DNA of 64,000 nt from DATAES01 sp963802415 (GTDB lineage: Bacteria > Actinomycetota > Acidimicrobiia > Acidimicrobiales > JACDCH01). The notes under the pieces are model-generated. The model saw nothing but the letters and a program-made list of their open reading frames with translations, had not been told where the DNA came from and made no database searches. This document shows positions 1 to 9,143 of this stretch, one piece after another. Within the stretch, counting starts at the first letter, position 1, and each line of letters starts with the position of its first letter. Where the stretch lies: the NCBI GenBank assembly GCA_963802415.1, contig CAWDIH010000001.1:2790001-2854000 (forward strand), given 5' to 3'. Both the position numbers and the translations under genes were made by a program.

Positions 1-1040
1 GCCATCACGCGGGGGGCGCCAAAGCGTTCCGCAAGCGCGGCGCTGCGGGGCGAGATCGCGATCAAGGTGACTGCGGCCGGCAGTGTGGCAAGGCCCGCCT
101 CGAGCGGGGACCAACCTCGGGCGAACTGGAAGTACTGCGTCACGAGGAAGAAGAAGCCGAACATCACGAAGAACGCGGTTGCGATGACGCCGGCGCCGGT
201 GCTGAACCGACGGTCGCCGAAGAGGGTCAGCGGCAGCATCGGGTGGTCACTCCGCCGCTCCCAGGCGACGAAGGCAGCGAGTGCAACGCCGGCGATGACG
301 AACGCGGGAAGCACACGTCCACTCGTCCATCCGTCCTCCGGGCCCTGGATGATGGCGAAGATCAACGAGCTCACGCCGACGAGCGACAAGAGGGCACCCA
401 CGGGGTCGAGCGGCGACTTCGTGTCGTCGCGCGAGTCCGGAGCGAACGCGATGACGGCGGCGACGATCCCGATGACGAGGGGGACGTTCACGAGCAGCGT
501 CGAACCCCACCAAAACCACTCCAAGAGCGCGCCGGTGACGACGGGGCCGATCGCGCCCGCGGCGCCCGCGAAGCCGGCCCAGATCGCGATCGCGCGGGTG
601 CGCTCTTCGGGCGGGAAGATCGTGGTGATGATCGACAGCGTCGCCGGCATGATGAACGCGGCGCCGATTCCCATCACCGCTCGTCCTGCGATCAGCTGGT
701 TCGAGCTGTCCGCAACCCCGCCCACGAGGGTGCCCAGTCCGAACACCGCGAGGCCACCGAGCAAGGCGTGGCGGCGGCCGAAGCGGTCGCCGATCGCTCC
801 TGCGCTCAACAGCAGACCGGCGAACACGATCGCATAGGCGTCGACGATCCACTGCAGCTCGGATGCGGAAGCGCCGAGGTCACGCTGGATCGTCGGTAGC
901 GCGGTGTTCAGGCCGGAGGTCGTCATAACGACGAGTACGAGCGACAGACACATGATCGCGAGCAGGAACCAGCGGCGAGCATGGATCGATGGTTGCTCGT
1001 GGAGCGGAACGGGCGGCGCCGTGACGGGGCGAGATTCCAT
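1..1040 (-). CDS. MFS drug/metabolite exporter (DHA2-like), 3' end outside window
   Basis: Reading the minus strand from ATG at 1040 gives about 346 residues with no stop before the window edge, so the C-terminus is missing. It begins MESRPVTAPPVPLHEQ and then runs through a series of hydrophobic helices. The major-facilitator loop 2-3 signature is visible as GAIGDRFGRR, followed by a glycine-rich helix (GFAGAAGAIGPVVTG) as in drug-proton antiporters. An AAAGGAAC ribosome site precedes the start by 6-7 bases. By family it is a proton-driven inner-membrane exporter; the substrate cannot be read from sequence. It is divergent from the esterase at 1287, with a 246-bp shared promoter region. No frame break is seen in the visible part. 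Confidence 0.85.
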   Translation of the reverse strand, partial: MESRPVTAPPVPLHEQPSIHARRWFLLAIMCLSLVLVVMTTSGLNTALPTIQRDLGASASELQWIVDAYAIVFAGLLLSAGAIGDRFGRRHALLGGLAVFGLGTLVGGVADSSNQLIAGRAVMGIGAAFIMPATLSIITTIFPPEERTRAIAIWAGFAGAAGAIGPVVTGALLEWFWWGSTLLVNVPLVIGIVAAVIAFAPDSRDDTKSPLDPVGALLSLVGVSSLIFAIIQGPEDGWTSGRVLPAFVIAGVALAAFVAWERRSDHPMLPLTLFGDRRFSTGAGVIATAFFVMFGFFFLVTQYFQFARGWSPLEAGLATLPAAVTLIAISPRSAALAERFGAPRVM

Positions 1041-1154
1041 GGCGACGTTCCTTTGCGATCGGCGATCGGGTGTTGACCGTCGCGTCTGCGCCCTCGCAAT
1101 CGAATCCGAGATTTCCCCAGTGCGCGACCTGAATGTCGTCGTCGGTCACGCTTG

Positions 1155-1176
1155 GGACTGTGGACTTCTCGGATGC
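1155..1176 (+). promoter_or_regulatory. Upstream box A (shared promoter-like motif)
   Basis: The box starts GGACTGTGGA and ends CTCGGATGC. It matches the box at 6619-6640 at 20 of 22 positions and the one at 3623-3644 at about 17 of 22. It lies 110 bp before the esterase start. Shared position and orientation upstream of three plus-strand genes suggest a common promoter or activator site; this is inference. Confidence 0.35.
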
Positions 1177-1286
1177 GACGGGCGAATCGCGGCGCGACCG
1201 TCGTGTTCGTAGCCGAAGCGACCTCGTCGGCAGTTGCCCGGTCGGCAGCGCTCTCGCTCGGCGGCGTTCCGACTGAAGGAGACTGC

Positions 1287-2201
1287 ATGACCGAACAGCA
1301 GCAAGTGAAGTTGGACGAGATCCTGCGCGAGGGGCGACTCGACCTCCTGAGCGACGTCCACACGTTGCGGGCAGCCTTCGAAGAAACCATGGCGCGTGTC
1401 CCTATCGCCGCCGACGTCGCGCAGAGTCCGACGACGATCGGCGGCGTCGACGCCGTCGAGGTCACGATCCGCGACGCTGATTCGCCGAACGTCGTCCTCT
1501 ATTTCCACGGCGGCGTCTATGTCATCGGCTCGGCGGCAACTTCTGTTCCCTTGGTTGCCGAACTTGCACGGCGAGCGGACGTCAAAGCGATCACCGTCGA
1601 CTACCGGCTCGCTCCCGAACACCCGTATCCGGCCGCCGTCGAAGACGCTCGGGCCGCATACGAAGGACTCGTCGGTCAGGGCGTCGATCCGCGCCGCATC
1701 GTTCTTGCCGGTGAGTCGGCCGGATGTGGGCTCGCGATGGCCACACTCCTCGGGTTGCGAGACGACGGCCTGCCGCTACCGTGCTGTGCGTTCTTGATGT
1801 CGCCCTATGTGGACCTGACGCTGTCCGGGGAAACGCTGTTGACAAAGCAGGCGGTCGACCCGACGCTTACGCCTGACGGCCTCCGCATCCGGGTTCCTGA
1901 ATACGTCGACGGCGCGGATGCCGATGACCCGCGTATCAGTCCAGTCCTCGGGGATCTCCGCGGACTGCCGCCGCTTCTGATCCAAGTGGGTTCACACGAG
2001 ATCCTGCTCAGTGACGCACTGCGGCTCGCCGTACGGGCAGCGACCGCCGACGTGCAGATCACACTCGACGTCACTCCCGGCGTTCCGCATGTGTTCCAAG
2101 GCTTTGCTGCCGCGCTCGATGAGGGCGATGCGGCGCTCGACCGGGCAGCGGTCTTCTTGAAGACACAACTGGGCGTCGCGCAGCCGACGCGAGCGGGGTG
2201 A
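1287..2201 (+). CDS. Alpha/beta hydrolase, HSL-family esterase/lipase
   Basis: A 304-residue cytoplasmic esterase of the hormone-sensitive-lipase family, expected to hydrolyse short or medium acyl esters. The oxyanion motif HGGVYVIGS is near residue 74, the family signature DYRLAPEHPYPAA follows, the nucleophile elbow is GESAG near residue 147, and a C-terminal GVPHVF carries the catalytic His. The start is ATG 1287 because GAAGGA lies 6 bases upstream; the frame stays open further upstream but has no ribosome site there. UbiB-like kinase follows 27 bp downstream, probably in one transcript. Length and all catalytic residues are normal. Substrate unknown. Confidence 0.9.
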   Translation: MTEQQQVKLDEILREGRLDLLSDVHTLRAAFEETMARVPIAADVAQSPTTIGGVDAVEVTIRDADSPNVVLYFHGGVYVIGSAATSVPLVAELARRADVKAITVDYRLAPEHPYPAAVEDARAAYEGLVGQGVDPRRIVLAGESAGCGLAMATLLGLRDDGLPLPCCAFLMSPYVDLTLSGETLLTKQAVDPTLTPDGLRIRVPEYVDGADADDPRISPVLGDLRGLPPLLIQVGSHEILLSDALRLAVRAATADVQITLDVTPGVPHVFQGFAAALDEGDAALDRAAVFLKTQLGVAQPTRAG

Positions 2202-2228
2202 CCCGCGGACCGGCTCTGGCAGACGCCA

Positions 2229-3554
2229 ATGTTCGAGCTCGTCGAGTTTCGCGTCCACGCGCGTCTCGCTGACCTGCACCCCGCGCGGGAGCTGTGGCGT
2301 CGTGTCGCGCGTGACGTGATCGTCGTCGCCCGCCACGTCGCCTTGTACCTCGTCTCCCGCCTCCGCGGACCTCGTCGTACAACGGCGGCCCAGCACACCC
2401 GCGCCGCGATCGAAGAGCTCGGCCCGACGGCCATCAAGCTCGGGCAAATCCTCTCAACCCGCGACGACGTGCTGCCTCCTGACTGGGAGCGTGAGCTGAC
2501 GCGGCTGCAAGACGCCGCGCCGCTCGTGCCCCCGGCTGCGATCCGCGCTGCGATCATCGAAGAGCTCGGTCGTCCGCTGCACGAGTTGTTCGATTCGTTC
2601 GTCGATGCCCCGCTCGCGTGCGCGTCGATCGGGCAGGCGCACGCGGCGAAGCTGCCCGGCGGCGCTGATGTCGTCGTGAAGGTGCGCCGGCCCGGTGTCG
2701 TCGACGAGGTCGAGCTCGACCTGGAGGTGATCACCAGCGTCGCGGCATTGCTGTCACGTTCGTCGCGGCACCTCCGGTCGCTCGACGCGATGGACCTCGT
2801 CGACCAGTTCACGACGACGCTACGGCACGAGCTCGACTACGCGCGCGAGGCGAACAACGTCGAACGGTTCGCGGCAAACTTCGCCGGCGATCCCGGTATC
2901 CGCATCCCGGCTGTCCACCACGAGCTCAGCACCGCGCGGGTCTTGACGCTCGAGCGGCTCCGTGGCCTCAAGATCGACGATCTCGACGCACTCGCAGCGG
3001 CAGGCATCGATCGCGTCGCGCTTGCGCAGCGCGCGACATCATTGGTGTTGCGGTCGGTCTTCGAGCACGGCTTCTTCCATGCCGACCCGCACCCCGGGAA
3101 CTTCTTCATCGAGCCGAGCGGACGCATCGGCCTCATCGACTTCGGCATGGTCGGGGAGGTGGACGCGACGACGCGTGCTGCTCTGACGAGCGTGCTCGTC
3201 GCGCTCGTGACGAACGACGCGGCGCCACTCGTCGAGGGAAGCGTGCGCCTGGGCGTCAGTCGCGAGACAACCGACATAGATGCCTTCGCCGCCGACCTCA
3301 AGGAAGTGATGGCCACGAACTTCTCGAAGCCGCTCGGCGAGCTGAACCTCGGCCACGTGCTCTCGACTGTGCTTGCCGTCGTACGACGGCACCATCTCCG
3401 CTTCCCGTCGAATCTTGCACTGCTCGCCAAGACGCTCGGGATGTGCGAAGGGCTCGCGGCGCACCTCGACCCGCAGTTCCGCATGACGGAAGCGATCACG
3501 CCGTACGTCGCTCAGTTCCCCACGTCGCCACCGTCGGATGCATCGGTCGACTGA
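2229..3554 (+). CDS. UbiB/AarF (ABC1) family atypical kinase
   Basis: A 441-residue protein of the ABC1/ADCK/UbiB family, atypical protein-kinase-like ATPases tied to isoprenoid-quinone and lipid metabolism. Family signatures are present: the KxGQ-type segment AIKLGQILSTR near residue 75, the alanine-rich nucleotide loop with GQAHAAKL and VVVKVRRPG, the catalytic-loop HADPHPGNFF and the metal-binding GLIDFGMVG. The usual C-terminal membrane helices are not obvious here, so it may be soluble or peripheral. It starts 27 bp after the esterase. In actinobacteria such genes are often outside quinone clusters, so a ubiquinone or menaquinone role is not assured. Confidence 0.88.
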   Translation: MFELVEFRVHARLADLHPARELWRRVARDVIVVARHVALYLVSRLRGPRRTTAAQHTRAAIEELGPTAIKLGQILSTRDDVLPPDWERELTRLQDAAPLVPPAAIRAAIIEELGRPLHELFDSFVDAPLACASIGQAHAAKLPGGADVVVKVRRPGVVDEVELDLEVITSVAALLSRSSRHLRSLDAMDLVDQFTTTLRHELDYAREANNVERFAANFAGDPGIRIPAVHHELSTARVLTLERLRGLKIDDLDALAAAGIDRVALAQRATSLVLRSVFEHGFFHADPHPGNFFIEPSGRIGLIDFGMVGEVDATTRAALTSVLVALVTNDAAPLVEGSVRLGVSRETTDIDAFAADLKEVMATNFSKPLGELNLGHVLSTVLAVVRRHHLRFPSNLALLAKTLGMCEGLAAHLDPQFRMTEAITPYVAQFPTSPPSDASVD

Positions 3555-3622
3555 CCTGTACTCCGTACACCAAACCAGGACTGCCCGTACGAGTCGTGGC
3601 CACGTGACTGCGGCGGAGCCAA

Positions 3623-3644
3623 CGACTGTAGGTTCCCTGGATGC
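3623..3644 (+). promoter_or_regulatory. Upstream box C (shared promoter-like motif)
   Basis: This 22-bp segment starts CGACTGTAGGTTCC and ends GGATGC. It is a diverged copy of the boxes at 1155 and 6619 and lies 91 bp before the LAL regulator start. TAGGTT inside it resembles an actinobacterial -10 hexamer. Inference only. Confidence 0.3.
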
Positions 3645-3735
3645 ACGGGTCCCTCGGCGGTGCGACGATTCGGTATTCGATACTGAGATCTCGACCCAGC
3701 ACGGCGCGCCGTCACGCGCTCGGAGACCTGGAGAG

Positions 3736-6501
3736 ATGACTGCGTTCGGACAGTCGAATCCTCGGCCCATGCTCGTCGGTCGCGCGACCGAGCGCGACAC
3801 GCTCGATCAGGTTGTCGACGCGGCGCGTCACGGTCGCGGCAGCGCAGTCGTGGTCCACGGCGAGCCAGGCATCGGCAAGACCGCGTTACTGGAGTACATG
3901 ATCACGAGCGCGCGCGACTTTCAAGTGCTGCGCACAGTTGGCAATGAGGCAGAACACGAGCTTCCGTTCGCCGCGTTGCAGCAGCTTTGTGCGCCTGGTC
4001 TCACCGATTTGTCGCAACTGCCCGAGCCGCAGCGCGACGCATTGCGCGTCACGTTCGGGCTTGTGACCGGCGCACCGCCCGATCGCCTGCTCGTCAGCCT
4101 CGCCGTCCTGAGCTTGTTGTCGCAACACGCCAACGGACACCCCCTCCTGTGCGTTGTCGACGACACGCAATGGCTCGACCGGGAATCCGCACAGGCGTTT
4201 GCCTTCGTGGCTCGTCGGCTGGCAACCGAGTCGATCGCATTCGCGTTCGGAAGTCGAGCGATCACTGAAGTGATTCGCGGGCTACCGACACTCGAGGTCG
4301 TCGAACTGGACCGCGCCACATCGTTAGCACTCCTTCGCTCGGTGCTGCTCGATCGTGTCGACGAGAACGTGCTGGAGCGCGTGGTCGCGGAAACGCGCGG
4401 GAATCCGCTCGCGTTACTCGAGCTGCCGCACGGATTGACGCCGGCGAAGCTCTACGGAGGATTCGCGCTCCCGGTCTCCGTTCCGATCGCTGGCCGTATC
4501 GAGGCGAGCTTCCGAAGACGACTCGCCAATCTGCCATCGCAATCCCGTCGCCTTCTCCTCGTTGCGGCGGCCGAACCGACCGGCGACCCCGCGCTCGTAT
4601 GGCGGGCGGCCGCGCAAGTCGGTGTCACAGGTTCTGCGGCGGACGCGGTCGAGAACGAAGGCCTCTTGGACATGAGCACACGGGTGACATTCCGTCACCC
4701 ACTCGTACGATCCGCGATCTACCATGCGGCGACGCCGGCAGAGCGGCGCGACGTGCATCGCGCGCTTGCGGCCGCGACGGACCCTTCACTCGACCCAGAC
4801 CGTCGTGCGTGGCACCTCGCGCAGGCCGCGTCACATCCCGACGAGAATGTCGCAGCAGAGTTGGAGCGGTCTGCCGGACGTGCGCAGGCGCGCGGCGGTC
4901 TCGCTGCGGCCGCGGCGTTCTTGGAGCGGTCCGCGGAGTTGACGCTCGAAGCAGCGCCGCGCGCGAGCCGAGCCCTTGTCGCTGCGGAAGCGAAGCGCCA
5001 ATCCGGAGCACTCGACGACGCACTCGCGCTGGCCGCGATTGCTGAGCGCGGCCCGTTGGACGACTCGCAGCGAGCGCAGCTGGACGTTCTTCGAGCGCGC
5101 GTTTCGTTGGGATCGGACCGTGGAAGTGATGCGCCGATCTTGCTAGTGCGGGCCGCGCAGCGACTCCAGCAGATCGACGCGAGTCAAGCGCGCGACACCT
5201 ACCTCGACGCCATCACGGCGGCGCTCTTTGCCGGCCGGCTCGCGAGAGAAATCAACGCTCGTGAGGTCGCGGAGCTGGCGCTGGCATCGCCGCGCCCTGG
5301 AGGAACTCGGCGCGCGGCCGACGACCTACTCGATGGCCTCGCGCTGCTGATCACCAAAGGGGCAACGGTTGGCACGCCGGTCTTGCAACGGGTAGTGGAC
5401 GCGTTCTCCAGTCGTGACATCGCCGACGAAGAACGCCTGCGTTGGTCCTGGCTTGCCGGTCAAGCCGCCGCGTTCATCTGGGACTACGACAGCTGGGACC
5501 TGCTCACCGCGAGGCAGCTGCACCTCGCTCGCGATGCTGGCGCACTCACAGTCTTGCCCGTCACCCTGAGTGTTCGCGCTGGGGTGCATCTCTTCGCGGG
5601 CGAGCTGAACATCGCTGCGTCGCTCGTCGATCGTATCGAAGCCCTTGATGATGCCACGGATGCTCGCACGGTTCGGTATGCGGCGGTCTTGCTCGCGGCG
5701 TTCCGCGGTCGTGAGCTCGATGCGCAGAAACTCATCGACGCGAACGCGAAGGAGTTCGCGTCGAGGGGCGAGGGCACGGGCGTCAGCGTCACGCGATGGG
5801 CTGCCGCCGCGTTGTACAACGGACTCGCGCGCTATCACGAAGCGTTCTCGGCGGCCGAGGCTGTGCTCGAAGACCCCGACGATCTGTCGTTCGGGCCATT
5901 TGCGACGGTCGAGCTCGTCGAGGCGGCGAGCCGCACCGGACGCGCGGACACCGCACGGCCGGCACTCGACCATCTGGACGAGGCGACGTCGGCAAGCGGG
6001 AGGGCCTGGGGCACGGCGATTGCCGCTCGCTCACGGGCGCTGCTGAGCGAAGGGGACCTAGCGGAGAGCCAATATCGCGACGCCATCGATCGTTTGACAC
6101 CTACGGCATTGAGCTTCGACCTTGCCCGTACTCATCTGGTGTACGGCGAGTGGCTGCGACGCGGTCGTCGCAACGTCGAGGCGCGCGAGCAGTTGCGTAG
6201 CGCGCACACTCTCTTCAGCGACTTCGGGATGGAAGGCTTCGCGGAACGAGCACGGGTCGAACTCCGCGCAACCGGCGAGCACGCGCGCGCTCGCTCCGTT
6301 GAGACGAGCAACGAGCTCACGCCGCAGGAGGCACAGATATCGCAGCTTGTTGCCGAAGGTGCGACCAACAACGAGATTGCGGTCCAGCTGTTCATCACAC
6401 CCCGCACGGTCGAGTACCACCTGCACAAAGTGTTTCGGAAGCTCGACGTGAAGTCGCGGACCCAGCTCGCCCGCCACGTGTTGGGCTCGCAGTCGCGATG
6501 A
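3736..6501 (+). CDS. LAL-type LuxR regulator (AAA/STAND ATPase + TPR-like + HTH)
   Basis: A 921-residue transcription factor of the large ATP-binding LuxR (MalT-like) class. The N-terminal STAND ATPase has Walker A GEPGIGKTALLEY near residue 40 and a Walker B-type strand LLCVVDDTQWLD near residue 140. The long alpha-helical middle resembles TPR-like effector-sensing repeats. The C-terminal about 60 residues are a GerE/LuxR HTH (ELTPQEAQISQLVAEGATNN, then TPRTVEYHLHKVFRKL). I start at ATG 3736, which has GGAGAG just upstream; the longer frame from 3538 overlaps the UbiB gene and has low-complexity, non-domain sequence. Its inducer and target are unknown; the cysteine hydrolase and CoA ligase downstream are candidates. 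Confidence 0.9.
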   Translation: MTAFGQSNPRPMLVGRATERDTLDQVVDAARHGRGSAVVVHGEPGIGKTALLEYMITSARDFQVLRTVGNEAEHELPFAALQQLCAPGLTDLSQLPEPQRDALRVTFGLVTGAPPDRLLVSLAVLSLLSQHANGHPLLCVVDDTQWLDRESAQAFAFVARRLATESIAFAFGSRAITEVIRGLPTLEVVELDRATSLALLRSVLLDRVDENVLERVVAETRGNPLALLELPHGLTPAKLYGGFALPVSVPIAGRIEASFRRRLANLPSQSRRLLLVAAAEPTGDPALVWRAAAQVGVTGSAADAVENEGLLDMSTRVTFRHPLVRSAIYHAATPAERRDVHRALAAATDPSLDPDRRAWHLAQAASHPDENVAAELERSAGRAQARGGLAAAAAFLERSAELTLEAAPRASRALVAAEAKRQSGALDDALALAAIAERGPLDDSQRAQLDVLRARVSLGSDRGSDAPILLVRAAQRLQQIDASQARDTYLDAITAALFAGRLAREINAREVAELALASPRPGGTRRAADDLLDGLALLITKGATVGTPVLQRVVDAFSSRDIADEERLRWSWLAGQAAAFIWDYDSWDLLTARQLHLARDAGALTVLPVTLSVRAGVHLFAGELNIAASLVDRIEALDDATDARTVRYAAVLLAAFRGRELDAQKLIDANAKEFASRGEGTGVSVTRWAAAALYNGLARYHEAFSAAEAVLEDPDDLSFGPFATVELVEAASRTGRADTARPALDHLDEATSASGRAWGTAIAARSRALLSEGDLAESQYRDAIDRLTPTALSFDLARTHLVYGEWLRRGRRNVEAREQLRSAHTLFSDFGMEGFAERARVELRATGEHARARSVETSNELTPQEAQISQLVAEGATNNEIAVQLFITPRTVEYHLHKVFRKLDVKSRTQLARHVLGSQSR

Positions 6502-6618
6502 CCGGCGCGATCGCGCCCGATCGCATCACGGTCATCCTCGTCGAAGAACCGCTCGGCTTCTGACGGCGATCAGCTCCTGATCACGTGCGCGCTCGAGGTA
6601 GCGCGCCGTCTCGTGCCA

Positions 6619-6640
6619 GGACTGTGGATTCCTCGGATGC
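6619..6640 (+). promoter_or_regulatory. Upstream box B (shared promoter-like motif)
   Basis: The box starts GGACTGTGGA and ends CTCGGATGC. It is nearly identical to the box at 1155-1176 and lies 64 bp before the cysteine hydrolase start. Candidate common promoter or regulator site; inference. Confidence 0.35.
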
Positions 6641-6703
6641 CACCGCGCACGAAAACGCGGACGCTGATAACGCACACCGCGATCCGTCCACTGGAGGATG
6701 CAG

Positions 6704-7318
6704 ATGACGAGCGAGTCCGTCCGAGATCCGATCGCCGACCACCTGCTCACGCCGCGGAACGCCGCGCTGGTCGTCATCGATTACCAGCCGAGCCAGTTGC
6801 AGGCGATGACCTCGATGGATCAAGAGCTGCTCGTCGACAACATCGTGTCGATCGCGCGGCTCGCGCGGACGTTCGATCTCCCTGTTGTCCTGTCGACCGT
6901 CAACGTCGCGAACGGGCAAGGGCACACACTTCCCGAGCTCAAGGCCGCGCTTCCAGACACGCAAGAGATCGACCGCACCACGATGAATGCCTGGGAGGAC
7001 ATCGAGTTTCGCCAGGCAGTCGAGGCGACGGGGCGCAAGAAGCTGATCATGACCGCGCTCTGGACCGAGATCTGTCTCGCGTTTCCGACGCTCGACGCCT
7101 TACGCGACGGCTTCGACGTCTACCCGGTCGTTGACGCCGTCGGCGGAACATCGGTCGAAGCGCACCGGGCCGGCCTCGACCGGATCGTCCAGGCCGGCGC
7201 ACAGCCCATCAGCTGGGTCGGCCTCGCGGGTGAACTCCAACGGGACTGGGGCCGTGTCGACACCGTCGCCGAAGTCGTCGACGTCGTGCTGACGACCCGC
7301 CTCCTCGCGACCGCTTGA
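6704..7318 (+). CDS. Isochorismatase-like cysteine hydrolase (YcaC-related)
   Basis: A 204-residue hydrolase of the isochorismatase/nicotinamidase superfamily. The catalytic triad can be placed at Asp26 (VVIDYQ), a Lys near 112-113 (GRKKLIM) and Cys124 (TEICLAF). Absence of a PncA-type metal motif and the overall pattern favour the YcaC-like subgroup of unknown substrate. The start at 6704 is chosen because GGAGG at 6693-6697 has proper spacing to it; the ATG at 6698 abuts the ribosome site. It lies between the LAL regulator and the CoA ligase. Confidence 0.87.
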   Translation: MTSESVRDPIADHLLTPRNAALVVIDYQPSQLQAMTSMDQELLVDNIVSIARLARTFDLPVVLSTVNVANGQGHTLPELKAALPDTQEIDRTTMNAWEDIEFRQAVEATGRKKLIMTALWTEICLAFPTLDALRDGFDVYPVVDAVGGTSVEAHRAGLDRIVQAGAQPISWVGLAGELQRDWGRVDTVAEVVDVVLTTRLLATA

Positions 7319-7584
7319 CCGTCGCGCGACCGCGATCGTGGCACGGCGTCTCGGTGAACAACATTGCGGTGGCGTCGTGGATCTCGGTCAGACCTATCTT
7401 GTCAACGGTGTTCGCGCCGTCGATGTCGGGTCTGGCCGAGCGGTCGCACCTCCCGTCGACGGCAATCGATCTCGACATGCACGTCGACGACATCCGAGAG
7501 CTCAACTGCGGCGTGACCGATCCCGACGACCTCACGGAACCGAAGGCCGCGGCCGACGCGCCGCTGCAGATCGCCGAACGCTGA
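7315..7584 (+). CDS. Possible small protein of unknown function
   Basis: An 89-codon frame with high GC at third positions begins at a TTG that overlaps the hydrolase stop, and its TGA overlaps the ATG of the CoA ligase (TGATGG), the arrangement seen in translationally coupled genes. The last third (DMHVDDIRELNCGVTDPDD) looks protein-like; the start is weak, without a clear ribosome site. I recognise no domain. It may be the remnant of a longer gene or simple intergenic sequence. Confidence 0.3.
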   Translation: MTVARPRSWHGVSVNNIAVASWISVRPILSTVFAPSMSGLAERSHLPSTAIDLDMHVDDIRELNCGVTDPDDLTEPKAAADAPLQIAER

Positions 7585-9041
7585 TGGAGGAGGGTCTCAG
7601 CTACGCACGATGCATCGCGGCACTCGCGACCGCTCACGAAGGTGAGCCGAGGTATTGGCACATCCCCGTCGACGGGCCGGAGCGAGGATTCTCGGCGGCT
7701 GAACTCGAACGATGGTCTCGCGGCCTGGCACACGAGCTCGCGGCGCGTGGTCTCGCGGACGGTGACCGTCTCGCGATCGGCTTGCGCAACTCGGCGCAGT
7801 TCGTCGTCAGCGTCTTCGCAGCGTGGCGGCTCGGCGCGGTGCCCGTGCCGGTTCGGTGGGACGTCCCCGAATGGGAGCTCGACCGGCTCCGGGAGGTGAT
7901 CGCCGCTCCGATCTACGTCGATACCAGCGACATCGACTGGATCGACGCCAGCGCGACGGTCGACGGGCCGGACCTGCCCGACGCAGTGTCGCCGTTCATG
8001 AACGGCATCTGTAGCAGCGGCTCGACCGGGACGCCGAAGATCATCCTGAGCGACCGGCCGTCGACGTTCATCGAAGCCATCACGACGCCGATGGCGGAAA
8101 TGTGGGCGCCCGTCCCGCGGCCGCAGGTCGTGCTCGTGTTCGCGCCGATGTACCACACGAACGGCTTCGCGACGCTGCACTCGATGTTGAGTGGCGACCG
8201 GCTCGTCGTGATGGACAAGTTCGACGCCGCGCGAGCGGTCGACCTCATCGAGCGCCATCGGGTCACCACGTTCACGGCCACGCCGACGATGCTCAAGCGT
8301 ATTGTCGACCTGCCGGGCATCGACGAGCGCGACCTCTCGAGCCTCGCGTGGATTCTGCAGGGTGCCGCGCCGATGCCGCCATCGCTCGTGCACCGCTGGG
8401 CCGACCTCATCGGGATCGAGCGCATCGTCATGGCCTACGGCATGACCGAGGGCCTCGGGATCACCGCGCTGCGCGGCGACGAGTGGGTGTCGCGTCCGGG
8501 CAGCGTCGGTCGAGGCATCCGGGAGACCGAGGTGCGGATCCTGGATTCGAAGGGACACGACGTTGCCCCCGGCGTGATCGGCGAGATCTACCTGCGGTCG
8601 CCGATGTACGGCGGCTACGTGTACCTCGGCGGGGCGCCACTGCTGCGCGGCACCGACGACGGCTTCGAGACCGCCGGAGACATGGGCTATCTCGACGAGG
8701 TCGGTTCCCTGTATCTCGTCGACCGTCGCGTCGACATGATCATCACCGGCGGCGCCAACGTCTTCCCGGCCGAGGTCGAGCTCGCGCTCATCGACCACCC
8801 GCAGATCGCGGACGTGGTGGTGATCGGTCTCCGCGACGAGGAGTGGGGACGGCGCGTGCACGCGGTGATCGAACCCAAGGATCCCGCATCGCCTCCGTCC
8901 CGCGACGACGTCGTGCGCTTCGCCAAGGCCCGCCTTGCGCCGTACAAGGTGCCGAAGTCGATCGAGATCGTCTACTCGATTCCGCGCAGCGCCGCGACCA
9001 AGGTGAACCGGGGCGCGCTGGTCGAGGCGCGCGGCGGTTGA
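7584..9041 (+). CDS. AMP-dependent acyl-CoA synthetase/ligase
   Basis: A 485-residue member of the adenylate-forming (ANL) superfamily, which activates a carboxylic acid through an acyl-AMP and transfers it to CoA. The AMP-binding P-loop is SSGSTGTPK near residue 150, the A5 motif is YGMTEG near 285, the hinge region is DRRVDMIITGGANVFPAEVE near 380, and the C-terminal lysine region is AATKVNRG. The frame extends 246 bp upstream, but the family start is at MEEGLSYARC. The acid substrate (fatty, aromatic or steroid-derived) cannot be told. The gene may be coupled to the small frame just upstream. Confidence 0.9.
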   Translation: MEEGLSYARCIAALATAHEGEPRYWHIPVDGPERGFSAAELERWSRGLAHELAARGLADGDRLAIGLRNSAQFVVSVFAAWRLGAVPVPVRWDVPEWELDRLREVIAAPIYVDTSDIDWIDASATVDGPDLPDAVSPFMNGICSSGSTGTPKIILSDRPSTFIEAITTPMAEMWAPVPRPQVVLVFAPMYHTNGFATLHSMLSGDRLVVMDKFDAARAVDLIERHRVTTFTATPTMLKRIVDLPGIDERDLSSLAWILQGAAPMPPSLVHRWADLIGIERIVMAYGMTEGLGITALRGDEWVSRPGSVGRGIRETEVRILDSKGHDVAPGVIGEIYLRSPMYGGYVYLGGAPLLRGTDDGFETAGDMGYLDEVGSLYLVDRRVDMIITGGANVFPAEVELALIDHPQIADVVVIGLRDEEWGRRVHAVIEPKDPASPPSRDDVVRFAKARLAPYKVPKSIEIVYSIPRSAATKVNRGALVEARGG

Positions 9042-9143
9042 TCGGCCTCGTTCCGCAAAGTGTCGACGTCGACTGAAACTGGAGAGAATGGGCCGAACCG
9101 CACCGTGATCTGAATGACTCGCATGGAAAGGGGAGAGCGGCGC

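Noticed and set aside
67..899. Plus-strand frames at the left edge
   Set aside because: They are antisense to the MFS transporter, whose minus-strand reading gives helices and family motifs.
3538..3735. Longer start of the LAL regulator
   Set aside because: It overlaps the UbiB gene, lacks a ribosome site and gives sequence without homology to the ATPase.
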